NCBI GenBank assembly: GCA_002682825.1
Contig: NOKP01000042.1
Coordinates: forward strand, 1-64,000
Direction of reading: 5' to 3'
DNA length: 64,000 nt
From: Neonectria sp. B-13
Lineage: Eukaryota; Ascomycota; Sordariomycetes; Hypocreales; Nectriaceae
Made by a program: the position numbers and the translations under genes. Numbering within the stretch: the first letter of the stretch is position 1; every line of letters begins with the position of its first letter. This document shows, piece after piece, positions 1 through 12,284 of this stretch. The notes below the pieces were generated by a model. The model saw only the letters and a list, made by a program, of their open reading frames with translations, made no database searches and was not told the origin of the DNA.

Positions 1-25
1 AAAAAAAAAAAAAAAAAAAAAAAAA

Positions 26-282
26 TAGATTATATAAGAGCTTATATATATAGCTTAGTAAGAGCTTATTAAGCTATAATATAATTTAAATAATAGTTAT
101 TTTATATAATTAATAATATAATTATTATATTATATAGAAGGTTAAATAGAATATAAAAAGCTTAAAAAGTATAAAGATTAAGCTTTTATTCTAAAGAGTT
201 TTAGCCTTTTCTAAAATCTAGCTTTTCTAAGATCTAACTTTTCTAAGATCTAGCTTTTCTAGCTGATTAGAGTAGTAAAACT
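26..282 (+). repeat. internal fragment of the 1-kb retroposon family (copy A)
   Basis: This stretch aligns by eye with the middle of the sense-oriented copy at 12,285-13,269, including the CTTTTCTAAGATCTAG minisatellite. Both ends are missing. It stops at about 282, where an unrelated 183-bp inverted-repeat segment begins, so a rearrangement or later insertion joined the two. Confidence 0.6.
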
Positions 283-467
283 ATAATAAGAGTACCTCTA
301 GGATATATAGTTAGGTAAGATTAATAGATTAAAAGTAAAAATAGTATTCTTATTAATATATAAGCTAAAGCTTACTCTTTAATTCTAAAGAAAGATAGAT
401 ATTTAAGTATAAAGATATAGCTATAATGTATAAGCTATATAATTAAAGTACTAAAGGCTAATACTAT
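283..467 (+). repeat. left arm of a 183-bp dispersed inverted repeat
   Basis: The segment is the reverse complement of 19,936-20,118. The shared core includes AGTACCTCTAGGATA and AATATATAAGCTAAAGCTTA. The left arm carries T or A where the right arm has C or G, so it is the more mutated copy. It does not code for anything recognisable. Confidence 0.7.
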
Positions 468-2475
468 AATAACTATTCCCCTTTAATAGTTATTACCCTT
501 AATAACTAATAATATAGAATTTAGTAATAATAGGATTATATTTATTTTTTAAACTAACTATATTTACTTAATAGCTATTAATAGCTAGTAGACTAATAAA
601 TAAACCCTATTACTTATAGCTTATACCTTATAGTCTAAACCTACTAAGTAATTATATATAGATATTTAAACCTTTTCTTATTATTAATACTTCTTCTTTC
701 TTTTCTCTTTATTATTACTATCTTTTTCTTTTATTTTATAAGTATATCTTTAGACTTATTCTTATATTCTTAATATAGTTTCTTTTTTAATAGAAATAAT
801 TCTTTTTTTCTTATATATTATTATATTCTTATTTTCTTTTTAAAATAATTATAATACTTAAATATAATCCTACTAAGTATATAAAGCTTATTTATAAGTT
901 ATAGAATTAATATATATATTATTTTTACTTAATTACTTTAGAGTTTTCTAAGAATCTTATTTATTATTAAATTACTTATTATTCTTTTAAATATTTTATA
1001 ATCTATTATAAGTTCTTTAAGGCTAAATCCTCTTAGTATAATTATTATTACTTTAATAATAAGGATTATTTTATATAAGTCTTTTTTATATATTAATAGA
1101 TTATTCTTAAAGAAACTAATATTAATTCTATTTAGTCTTTTTATTATAATAGAATTTAATACTTATATTTTATATTTTATTTATATTTAAGTTAATAATA
1201 TTATTTATTAGTTTAACTATTTTACTAAGAATATAAAGAAAAAAGAAAAACTATACTTTCTTTTAGTAAAAGCTTATTAGAATCTTTATAATATTATATA
1301 TTATCTTTTAATAACTTTTAATATCTTAAAGACTATTTATTATTAGAATTAATAACTTATTAATAAAATTATTATTATTCTTTTTTATATATAAAAGTAT
1401 TTATTTATTATAATAATCTATAAAACTTTTATTATTTAAATCTATTATATATCTTCTTATATACTTTTTACTAATTTATTCTTATATAATAATAATCTTA
1501 TAGTTTTAATTTATTTAATAAGTTTTATATTTAATATTAGGTTTTTTTATTTATTCTTTAATATTTTATTTTTTATAATAATATAAGAATTATTAATATA
1601 TATATTAATATACTTAATAGTTAGTTTTAAGTTCTATTAATATTAATTATATAGTTTAATATATTATTTTTTATTTTATATTCTAAAAGGTTTAGATTAT
1701 TATATAAAATAATAAAGTTCCTTAGGATTATTATAATCTTTTTATTTATTCTTATTCTTTAAAGATAAATTTATTAATCCTTAAGCTTTAATTAAATCTT
1801 TTTAGTATTTTATATATTATAATATTTAATAGTTTATAATATAATAATAATAATCTTTTTATTTTTTATTTTTTAGATTAATATATTTCAATTTCTTTAT
1901 ACTTAAGCTTATATCTTTCTTTTTTTATATTCTTTATATTTTCTTTCTTTTTATTAATTTAGATTATATTACTTTTAAGTATAAATATTATTCTTTATAA
2001 ACTAAGAGTTAAGTTATTATTATATTATAGTTTTATTATTATTATTTAAGAATTAAGAAATTTAATAGAATAACTTTTTTATTAACCTTAAAGTATAATT
2101 TCTTTAAATTAATTTATATAACCTTATACTTAATTTTTCTTTAGCTTATTTTACTTATAAGATTTATTATAACTCTTATCTTTCTAATATTATTTTTTTA
2201 CTTTATATTAGATCTTTTTCTATTTTTCTTTATAGTTTTTAATTATCTAATTAATATTATTTATACTATTCTTAGAAATCTATTAATTATATTCTAAAGA
2301 TTAATCTTTCTATTTAACTAAATAGTAAAGTTTATTCTTAATCTTTTTCTTTTCTTTAATATATTCTAATTCTTACTTATCTTTTTTATCTTTTAGGTTA
2401 AATATTAATAAGTCTTTATTAGAGTTTTCTATTCTATAATACTAAGGTTTAAGTAGATTAATATAGAATATATTA

Positions 2476-3517
2476 TTTAAATATAATAGTCCTTAATAGT
2501 ATATACCTAGAGAAAAAACTAAAGATTAAATAATATAAAAGAAAATAGAAAAAATAATAGTATAATAAGCTTAATACTTAAGCCTAAGATAATAATAACT
2601 TAAGGAGATAAAAGTTTCTACTATAAAGTTAAGATATAAGTTTTACTATCTTAATTAGCTAAAAAAGCTAGATCTTAGAAAAGCTAGATCTTAGAAAAGC
2701 TAGACCTTAGAAAAGGCTAAAACCCCTTAGGATAAAAGCTTAGCCTTTATACTTTCTAGGTTACTTACCTTTTTATATTTTATTTAACCTTTTAAATAAT
2801 ATAATAACTATACTACTAATTACATAAGATAACTACTTCTATCTAAATTATACTATAGCTTAGTAAGCTCTTATTAAGCTATATATATAAGCTTTCATAT
2901 AATCTATATATTAAATTAAAAGAATATCTAAGCCTTATTTCTATACTATAAATTATAGCTCAAAAGTTTAGTCTAAAGCATATAAAATAGCTTATAATTA
3001 ATTATTTTAAACCTAAGAAATTAATCTAATTAGTAGTCTTTAACTATAATATCCTATTATAAGATAGAATCTAGTTTAATATAATAATAGCTTAGTAGAT
3101 TATAATAGAATAGCTCTTTCTAAAGAGACTAGCTCTAAAGCTAGAAAGGAATAGTAATATTACTACTATAGAGAAGGAGTTCCTTAAGAAGCTATATAAT
3201 CCTATCTCTACCCTATAGATTATATAGTTAATAGATAATATTATTCTAACTAATCTATAGCTAAAGGAGTAATACATTAGAAACTAAGGAAATCTGATTA
3301 TCTCTAATATTAGCCATAAAGCATAGAGGGATTTAGTAGAGAGAGTTAGAAGCCTAATGGTTGTTCCTAGCGTTAGTAGATAGAAGGGGCAAAAGTCAAT
3401 AATTAGGTTCAAAATCCAAAGATTTATCCCTCTATTAAGCTTAAGCAAAGAAAACATATAATTTAGTGTAATTATAGATAGGTAGAAATAATAGTTCAAA
3501 TAGTAGTTTTAATAATA
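2476..3517 (-). mobile_element. complete 1-kb retroposon copy B with 13-bp target-site duplication
   Basis: The antisense copy starts TTTAAATATAATAG and ends at GTTTTAATAATA, the mutated form of GTTTCAACAGTG. It is flanked by the perfect 13-bp direct repeat ATAGAATATATTA at 2,463-2,475 and 3,518-3,530. Three 16-bp internal units (GCTAGATCTTAGAAAA type) lie at 2,667-2,714. ORFs inside it are under 75 codons and unlike known proteins. Confidence 0.75.
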
Positions 3518-3917
3518 ATAGAATATATTATAAAAGTAGTTATACTTATTAAATAAGACTAATTAATAAGCTTATTTTCTAATTTTCTTAAGTATTTAAA
3601 AAGGCCTAATAAATTAAAAAGCTAGTTTCTTTTTTTTTTCTTTAAGCTTAAGATTCTTAATTAAAAGCTTTATTAAGTCTTCTTATTTTAAAGTAAAAAG
3701 TATATATTTTTTATTATAGTTTCTTATCTATCTTTCTAATATATCTTATTAGTATTTCTTTAGCCTCTTTCTAAGGTCTATTAAATATTATATCTATATA
3801 TAAACCTTTAGTATTCCCCTTTCCTAAGAACTATCCTTAGATCTTATAGTAAAGTTAATATTATATTTAAATAGTATTATAAATAATAATATATCTATAG
3901 TTATATTAATAGTATTA

Positions 3918-4796
3918 TTTAGATATAATAGTCCTTAGTAGTATATACCTAGAGAAGAGGCTAAAGGTTAAATAGTATAAAAGAAAATAGAAAAAACAAT
4001 AGTATAATAGGCTTAATACCCAAGCCTAAGGCAATAATGACTCAAAGAGATAAAAGTTTCTGCTATAAAGTTAAGATGTAAGTTTTACTGCCCTAATCAG
4101 CTGGAAAAGCTAGATCTTGGAAAAGCTAGATCTTAGAAAAGCTAGACCTTAGAAAAGGCTAAAACCCCTTGGGATAAAAGCCCAGCTAACCTCTGCGCTT
4201 TCCAGGCTCTTCGCATTCCATCCGACCTTCCACTCAATACAACGACCACACAACCAATCATACACAATGACTGAAGATATAAAAGAGGTCAAAACCGATC
4301 AATACCCTAAGGCTAAGGAATTAGTCCAGTTGGCAGTCTTTGGTTATTGTATCCTACTGCAAGATGGAATCCAGCCTAATAGAGCAATAGCCCAGTGGAT
4401 TGCAATAGAATAGGTCTTTCTAGAGGGGCTAGCTTTAAAGCTAGAAAGGAACAGTAATACCACTAATGCAGAGAAGAGGTTCATCAATAGTCTAAAGCAC
4501 AATAACTGTATCTCATAGGTCATGCAGCTAATGAGTAACGCTGTACTGACCAACCTGCAACCGAAGGAGTGATGCATTGGAAAGCGAGAGAATCCTATGG
4601 TCATCTCTAATATCGGCCATAAAGCGTGGAGGGATTTAGCGGAGGGAGTTCTAGGAAGCTAGAGGGGGCAAAAGTCAATAATTAGGTTCAAAATCCAAAG
4701 ATCTATCCCCCTGTTAAGCTTAAGCAAAGGAAACACATAATTCAGCGCAATTGCAGATAGGCAGAAATAGTAGTCCAAACAGTAGTTTCAACAGTG
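3918..4796 (-). mobile_element. least mutated retroposon copy C (879 bp)
   Basis: This copy has the same termini (TTTAGATATAATAG to GTTTCAACAGTG) and an 11-bp flanking repeat TAATAGTATTA at 3,907-3,917 and 4,797-4,807. Unlike the others it keeps many CpG and CpA sites, so it is probably the youngest or least RIP-affected copy and the best guide to the ancestral sequence. It has three 16-bp units (4,109-4,156). Its longest minus-strand ORF is 86 codons with no recognisable domain, which suggests a non-autonomous element. Confidence 0.75.
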
Positions 4797-7700
4797 TAAT
4801 AGTATTATTATAAGTATATTATATTAAATAGAATAAAATAGCTTAATTAGCTTAATTTAAGCTAATAAAGTATTTAAAATAGTATTTTAGTATTTAATTT
4901 TTAATTTTTATTTATTTATTACTTTATAGATAAAATACTATAGAAAGCCTATATTTTATTTTAATCTAATAATATAATTCTAATTAAAACTTACTTATAA
5001 ATAAGAAATCTTAATTAAAAATAATATTTATTAAGAATTTATATATTAATTCTACTTCTTTATAGAAAAGCTTAATTAGCTTAATTATAATTATTATTAT
5101 ATATATAAGAAAGAATAAAAAAGTCTTAGTAAATTAATCTATAATTACTAGGATTATATTTATCTCTTATTCTTCTTAAATTACTAAAAGTAAACTTATA
5201 ATAAAGTCTATTAAGATTTTAACCTAGGATTATAAAGGGATTAATAGTAATTAAAGACTTTTATAGAGCTAATATCTTTTTATAATTACTTTCTAATATA
5301 CTATATATAATTATATATAGTCTTTAATATTTATTTTAATATTAATTTAATAGAATCTCCTTTAGATTAAATCTAAGATATAATTAATACTAAAGTATTC
5401 TATTAGTAAATTATTATAATAAAGCTTTATAATTTTATATTTTATATTTACTTTCTTTAGTATAAAGAATCTATTCTTAAAGTATAATAATCTATTTTTC
5501 TTAATTAATTAATTATTTAAGTTTTAGTTAAGGTTTACTTAAGAAACTTAGTTTACTTATTAGTAAGTCTTCTTATTATCTAATTATAGATATTAGATTA
5601 TCTTAAAGAAGAATTCTAAGATAATTATATTATATATAATTTCTTTAAGTATTATACTTTATATAATTACTCTAAAGATAGTTTAAACTCTTTTAATCTT
5701 CTTTTTAGCTTAATAGGTTTAGTCTTTAGGATTAAGGCTCTCTTTAGTACTATTTCCCTTTAGGCTAACTAGGATTACTTTAACCTTTAAAGATATCTTA
5801 TTATACTATTCTTTCTAATAAGTAAGAATTAAATTAGTCCTTAAAGATATCTTATTATACTTTTATAGTATATAAGCTAAAGTCTTTTAACTCTTTTAAG
5901 ACATTTTATCTAGCTTTTTTGTATCTTTCTAATAAAACTTAACTATTTAAATCTTATTTAATCTTTATACTAAAGATATAAGTAGTTTAATATAAAATAC
6001 TTCTTTAGTAATATAATTTAACTATTTAAATAGTATATTAATAGAGTTTTATTTTTTTAGTTAATAATTAATTAGAAAGTTATATAGTATAAGATATATA
6101 TATTATTATACTTATTAGTTATTTAGTTATAAAGTCTTTATAAAGACTTATAGATTCTAATAATTACTAAGTATTTTAATTTATTTTACTATTCCTTTAA
6201 GATAGTATTATTAATATTTAAATAATTTTATAATTACTATTAACTTTTAGTTTAAAATATTATAATTAAGTTTAAATCCTTTAAACTTTTAGAATTAGAA
6301 TATAATAGGATAATAATAGTCTTCTTAATTAAGCTATAATAGGATTCCTATTATTATTACTTTTAAAGTATTTATCTTTAGGTAAATTTATAGCCTTAGG
6401 TTAAAATGTTTTAGTAAAAGTATAATCTAGAATGTATTAATAAGATAGTAAAATATATACCTTTTATACTTATTAAGCTCTATAGACTTAAGCTTTTTAT
6501 CTTATTTATTATCTTTTAATAAGTTATTTAAAGGGACTATTATATTAAAATATATATAAATAAATCTTTAATAGAAATTATAGAACCTTAGGAATACTTA
6601 GATTTTATAATAGATTTATAGCTCTTTTTATTTAAAAATAATATAAATATATTCTAGGTTTATTATAATTCTTTCTATAAATAAGATAAATCTAAAGAAG
6701 TTAATATAATCTTAATAAAATATATATTTTAATAGCTTTATAAATAGCTTAATCTATTATAGTTTCTTAAGAACTATATAAATATATTCTATATAAAGGT
6801 TATAAGTTTTAATAAAAATAAGAATATTATTAAAATATACTATATAAATAGTATTAATAAGATTTTAAAAGACTTAATATATATAATCTTAAAAAGTAAT
6901 AAGTATATTAATTAGTTTAAATAATATAATTAAGTATTTAAAATAATTATAATAAGTATAAAATACTATTTTCTACTTATTACTTTTCTTAATATAAATA
7001 TAATAATAAGTATTTTTAATATTAATCTTATTAAAATACTTTATTTTTTTAATCCTATCTAGGATTTCTAAGATTAAAAGTAAAAAGTAATAATTCTTCT
7101 TTATAACTTAGTTTAAATCTATATAGTTTATATAAAGTTATAGGGTTCTATTTAGTTTTAGAATAAATAGTATTAAAGCCTTAATAGGACTCTTAAAAGA
7201 ATATATTTAATCTTTCTTAATAGAATCCTTAATATATTCTTAAAGTATTTCTAACTTTTTCTAGGATAGAATATAAATAGATCTAAAAGATAATTCCTTA
7301 TTAAATAATATATTAATATTATAGTTAGTTAATTTATATTATAATAATATATTAATATTATTTACTAAAAATATATTACTAAAATCTTATAACTTATAGA
7401 GAATAATACTATTTCTTTTAGATTTTAGCTTATTATCCTTAAGTAGAATATAATCCTCTTTTATCCTTTAGATTCCTATTATCCTATATATATAAGTTAT
7501 ATTCTAATATAATTAATAAAACTTATAAGATTATATAATTTTAGCTTTTTTTTAATTAATTTAAAAGAATTATTTAAAGTTTAAAGGATTTAAGAGAATA
7601 TTTTTATTAATTATAATAGTTTATAATAATAATATAAGATTTCTTAATAATAATAAGTTTTTTTTTATTCTAATATAAATATAAATATAGATCTACTTTT

Positions 7701-8143
7701 TTCTTTTAGTATTAATTATAATAATTAGTATATACTAAATATAGTATAGCTTTAAGTAGGTTTTCCTTATTACTATAAAGTTAAATCTTCTTATATAAGC
7801 CTTTTTAAGACTATAATATATAATAAAGACTTTATTAATTATATTAGACTTTATATATATATTAAGGTTTACTATTACTTTAAAGGTATTTTAACTATAT
7901 ATCTTAATAATAGCTAATATATTTAATTTAACTTAGATTTAAAGAATTTTAGTATTTATTAGATTAATAATATCTATTAGCTCTTTTTTCCTAATTATTT
8001 AATTCCTTATAATTAAGTATTAATCTTTAATAGCTAGTTATAGCTCCTAATAAAGTATTTATTACTTTTATAATTATAATAAGTAAGGATTTTACCTTCT
8101 TAGTTTTTTAGGTTCTTTTCCCTTAGGGCTTATCTAGTAAACC

Positions 8144-9485
8144 CAGGGTTGTGAAATAAGTTAGTCCATTTTGGACTAACTAAAGACTTATTTAAATAAG
8201 TTAGTCTTTAGTTAGTTTTAAGTCCGCTTAGACTAGTTTAATTCCAAGGGTGGATTAACTTATTTAAATAAGTCTTTAGTTAGTTAAAAGTCCAAAAAAT
8301 AAGTCTAAGTCTAATTCCAAGCCTGGAATGACTAAAGACTTATTCTTAAGTCTATAAGTCCAAAATAAGTCCTAAGAAATAAATCCTTTATGGAATTAAG
8401 CTAACTAACTAATTATCAAATTAAATAAGTTATTAGAGCTTATAGCTTATGCTCTATAGCTTATAGTTAATTATTAATTTAAGTACTAAGATTAATATTT
8501 TACTACTATTAGACTTATTATTAGAATTATTAGTTAGAAGATTCTAGAATTAAGATTAGAATTACTAATTAGAAAATTCTAGTAATAAGATTATATAAAT
8601 ACCTTAACTTAGGAATTAAGTAAGTTAAGAAGATAGATACTTTTATAATATAAACTAAATTAGTTAAGTAAAAAATAACTAATATCTAATTTATATATAA
8701 TATCTATAGGCTATTTTAAATACTAAACTCTATTTTAATTTTTTAATTTTATTAGCTTTATATTCTATATTATATAAATACCATAAGTTAGAAATTAAGT
8801 AAGTTAAAAAGATAGGTATTTTTATAATATAAGCTTAATAGGTTATATAGAAAATAACTAGTATGTAATTTATATGTACTATTTATACCTTATTTTAAAT
8901 ATTAAACCTTATCTTAGTTATCTATTTTAATTAGCCTTTAATTCTATTCTTTATAAATACCTTAAGTTAAGAATTAATCTAGTTAAGAAGGTAGGTATTT
9001 CTTTAATATAAGCTTAATAGGTTAGATAAAAGATAACTAGTATCTAGTTTATATATAGTATCTATAGCTTAATTTAAATACTAAGCCCTATCTTAGCTAT
9101 CTATTTTTATTAGCCTTATATTCTAATTTCTATTCTATCTTAAGGCTTAGCTAAGAATATAAATACTAAAGTAATATAAGCTAGATAAAAAGGTATCTAA
9201 TAAATAGCTTATTTCTTATATCTATAGACTAATTAATTCTATAATCTTAATCTTATTATTTAAATAAGTCTATTTTAGACTTATAGACTTAAAAAAACAA
9301 GTTTAAGTCCATAGGTGGAATAACTAACTAAAACTAGTAATTAGTTAGTCCTAAGTCCGAAAAATAAGTCCAAGTTTAATTCCAGGGCTGGATTAACTAA
9401 AAACTAATTCTAATAAGTCCGGACTAACTAAAAACTCATTAAATAAGTCTTTAGTTAGTCCGGACTAACTTATTTCACAACCCTG
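8144..9485. mobile_element. hAT-type non-autonomous DNA transposon
   Basis: The ends are inverted repeats beginning CAGGGTTGTGAAATAAGTTA, and the perfect 8-bp target duplication AGTAAACC lies at 8,136-8,143 and 9,486-9,493. CAGGG termini with 8-bp duplications are characteristic of the hAT superfamily. No transposase frame is visible in its 1,342 bp. It is inserted inside the decayed gypsy gag region. Several TTAGTCC/GGACTAA motifs lie in both subterminal regions, as expected for transposase-binding sites. Confidence 0.8.
8594..9130. repeat. three tandem 179-bp units inside the hAT element
   Basis: Units start at 8,594, 8,773 and 8,952, each with TATAAATACC, followed by AAGTAAGTTAA- and ATAACTAGTAT-like segments. 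They account for about 40% of the transposon and explain why it is longer than the related copy at 15,194-16,662. Confidence 0.7.
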
Positions 9486-9599
9486 AGTAAACCCATTAGA
9501 AACCCCAGCTTCTTAGCCCTATCCCTAGTTATAGCCTCTACCTTAGCCTTATTCTTAGCCTTATTTATAATACAAAGGGGAATTATAACTATTATTTTT

Positions 9600-10092
9600 A
9601 ATCTAAACAGATTAGCTTTAAAGCTAGAAAGAAATAATAATATTATTACTATAGAAAAAGAGTTCCTTAAGAAGCTATATAATCTTATTTATATCTTATA
9701 GATTATTTAGATATAATAGTCCTTAGTAATATATACCTAAAGAAGGGGCTAAAGGTTAAACAGTATAAAAGAAAACAGAAAAAACAATAGTATAATAGGC
9801 TTAATACCCAAGCCTATCTTATAGATTATATAGTTAATAGATAATATTATTCTAATTAACTTATAGTTATAGGAGTAATATATTAAAAACTAAAGGAATC
9901 TAGTTATTTCTAATATTAGCTATAAAGCTATATAAAGGGATTTAATAGAAGGAGTTTAAAGAGAGTAAAAGTTAATAATTAGGTTTAAAATCTAAAGATC
10001 TATTCCTTTATTAAGCTTAAGTAAAGGAAATATATAATTTAGTATAATTATAAATAAGTAGAAATAGTAATCTAAATAGTAGTTTTAATAGT
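9600..10092 (-). mobile_element. partial retroposon copy E, interrupted by copy D
   Basis: Homology begins near 9,600 (GATTAGCTTTAAAGCTAG) and runs to the normal GTTTTAATAGT end at 10,092. The ATATCTAAA end of the element is missing. It is split by the 109-bp insertion at 9,706-9,814. The neighbouring complete copy F is inserted 14 bp beyond its end. Confidence 0.6.
9706..9814 (-). mobile_element. 5'-truncated 109-bp retroposon copy D with 14-bp duplication
   Basis: Only the TTTAGATATAATAG end (the 3' end in the sense orientation) is present, ending at CCCAAGCC. The insertion is flanked by the perfect 14-bp repeat TATCTTATAGATTA at 9,692-9,705 and 9,815-9,828. Truncation at one constant side with a duplicated target is the hallmark of target-primed reverse transcription. 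Confidence 0.75.
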
Positions 10093-10106
10093 ATTAACTT
10101 TAGTTA

Positions 10107-11178
10107 TTTAGATATAATAGTCCTTAGTAATATATACCTAAAGAAAGAGCTAAATATTAAATAGTATAAAAGAAAATAGAAAAAACAATAGTATAATAGG
10201 CTTAATACTTAAGCCTAAAGTAATAATAACTTAAGGAGATAAAAGTTTCTATTATAAAGTTAAGGTATAAGTTTTACTATTCTAATTAGCTAAAAAAGCT
10301 AGATCTTAGAAAAGCTAAATCTTAGAAAAGTTAGATTTTAGAAAAGGCTAAAACCCTTTAAGATAAAAGCCTAACTTATAAGGCTTTATACTTTTTAGGC
10401 TTTTTATATTTTATTTAACCTTCTATATAATATAATAATTATACTACTAATTATATAAAATAATTACTTTTATTTAAATTATACTATAGCTTAATAAGCT
10501 CTTATTAAACTATATATATAGGCTCTTATATAACTTATATAGTAAATTAAAAGAATATTTAAGTCTTATTTCTATACTATAAATTATAACTTAAAAGTTT
10601 AATCTAAAGTATATAAAATAGCTTATAATTAATTACTTTAGACCTAAGCAATTAGTCTAATTAGTAGTCTTTAGCTATAATATCCTATTATAAAAAGAAA
10701 TATAGCTTAATATAATAATAGTTTAATAGATTATAATAGAATAGCTCTTTTTAAAGAGGCTAGCTTTAAAGCTAGAAAGAAATAGTAATATTATATTATA
10801 GAGCTAAAAGGTACTTTAGCCTTATAACTAATAACATATTACTATTATAGAGAAAGAGTTCCTTAAGAAGTTATATAACTCTATTTATACCTTATAGATT
10901 ATATAGTTAATAGGTAATATTATTCTAATTAATCTATAGCTAAAGAAGTAATATATTAGAAACTAAGGGAATCCTACTATAGTTATCTCTAATATTAGCT
11001 ATAAAGTATAAAGGGATTTAATAAAGGGAGTTCTAGGAAGCTAGAGGGGGTAAAAGTTAATAATTAGGTTTAGAATCTAAAGATCTATCCTCTTATTAAG
11101 CTTAAGTAAAGGAAATATATAATTTAGTGTAATTATAGATAAGTAGAAATAGTAGTTTAAATAGTAGTTTTAATAGTG
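10107..11178 (-). mobile_element. complete retroposon copy F with 14-bp duplication
   Basis: It runs from TTTAGATATAATAG to TTTTAATAGTG. The 14-bp direct repeat ATTAACTTTAGTTA lies at 10,093-10,106 and 11,179-11,192. It has three 16-bp internal units and is heavily RIP-mutated. Confidence 0.75.
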
Positions 11179-11410
11179 ATTAACTTTAGTTATATATTTA
11201 CTTAAAACTATTATTCTTTAAATTTAAGTAATAAGAGCTAAAGATAATTAGATTAAGCTTTAAATTAAGATTAATAAGATAACTTACTAGTAATGTTATT
11301 ATTAAAGCTATTTAAGATATTATTATCTAAATTAAATAATAATACTTTCAATTTCTTAGCTAAAATAAATTCCTTAAGGATATTTTATACTATACTATTA
11401 ATTATATATA

Positions 11411-11957
11411 CAGTTGTAAAATTAGTTAGTCTATACTAATTTAAGATATAGATTAATATATAGATAAGATATATTAATTAGGTTATATTTATTTTTTATC
11501 TAGGTTTTAAAGCTTATATATTCTATTTCTTTACTTTTCTAAGTAATTTAATTACTTCTTTTACTTTTTAAGCTTTTTAATTCCTAACTTAAGATAACTA
11601 TAAAATATTAGATATTAAACTATTAAAAATTGATTATAAAAAAAAGACTTAGCTTAATAGCTATATAATTACTTTAAGCTATTATATAATAATCTTTATT
11701 ATTTAAATTAGTATTTTCTATTTTCTTAGTACTAATTTTATACTAAAGTATTAAAAAACTAGTATTTAGTTAGTATAGGCCTATACTAATACTAATACTA
11801 GCCTTTTATACTAATATTAGTATTAGTACTAATCTTTAATTAGTTAATATACCTTTAGACTAATACTAGTCTTAGTAAACTAAATACTAACCAAATACTA
11901 ATTAATTTAAACTAATATTTAATTAGTTTAAAATAGACTAACTAATTTTATAACCCT
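11411..11957. mobile_element. second hAT-like relic
   Basis: Its left end CAGTTGTAAAATTAGTTAGTC and right end GACTAACTAATTTTATAACCCT form an inverted pair related to the 8,144 element. TTAGTTAGTCTAT/ATACTAAT motifs recur inside. The left terminus lacks two G of CAGGGTTG and no clean 8-bp duplication could be placed next to it. Retroposon copy G inserted at its right edge. Confidence 0.55.
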
Positions 11958-12284
11958 AATTATTTAGATATAATAGTCCTTAGTAGTATATACCTAAAGA
12001 AAGAGCTAAAGGTTAAATAGTATAAAAGAAAATAGAAAAAATAATAATATAATAGGCTTAATACTTAAGCTTAAGGTAATAATAACTCTAGGAAATAAAA
12101 GTTTCTATTATAAAGTTAAGGTATAAGTTTTACTATCTTAATTAGCTAGAAAAGCTAGATCTTAGAAAAGCTAGATCTTAAAAAAGGCTAAAACCCTTTA
12201 GGATAAAAGCTGAGCTTATAAGGCTTTATACTTTTTAGATTACCTTTTTATATTCTATTTAACCTTCTATATAATATAATAATT

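Larger units (their letters stand above)
4860..9590 (-). mobile_element. RIP-destroyed Ty3/gypsy retrotransposon (pol and part of gag)
   Basis: On the minus strand, fragments in the correct order recall Ty3/gypsy pol. An RT block reading LYINYIDLN lies near 7,100-7,150. The catalytic box reads VYFNNILIF at 6,814-6,840, where the family has YxDD. Integrase blocks IDFIISL and IILVIIDxFTKTF lie at about 5,120-5,235, and a later integrase block at about 4,900-5,050 includes SKFxLELYY. In-frame stops fall where Trp, Gln or Arg are expected, as RIP produces. A gag-like lysine-rich frame at 9,493-9,570 reads through the hAT insertion point at 8,143. LTRs were not identified. Confidence 0.7.

Noticed and set aside
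4321..4695. tRNA-like A box (TAGTCCAGTTGG) and B-box-like GGTTCAAAATCC in copy C, suggesting a SINE promoter
   Set aside because: The two boxes are about 360 bp apart, far too distant for an internal Pol III promoter, and lie antisense to the polarity given by the truncated copies.
3918..4796. Solo LTR (TGTTG...CA ends)
   Set aside because: Placing the ends at TG...CA leaves no matching 4-6 bp duplications, whereas 11-14 bp flanks match at every complete copy.
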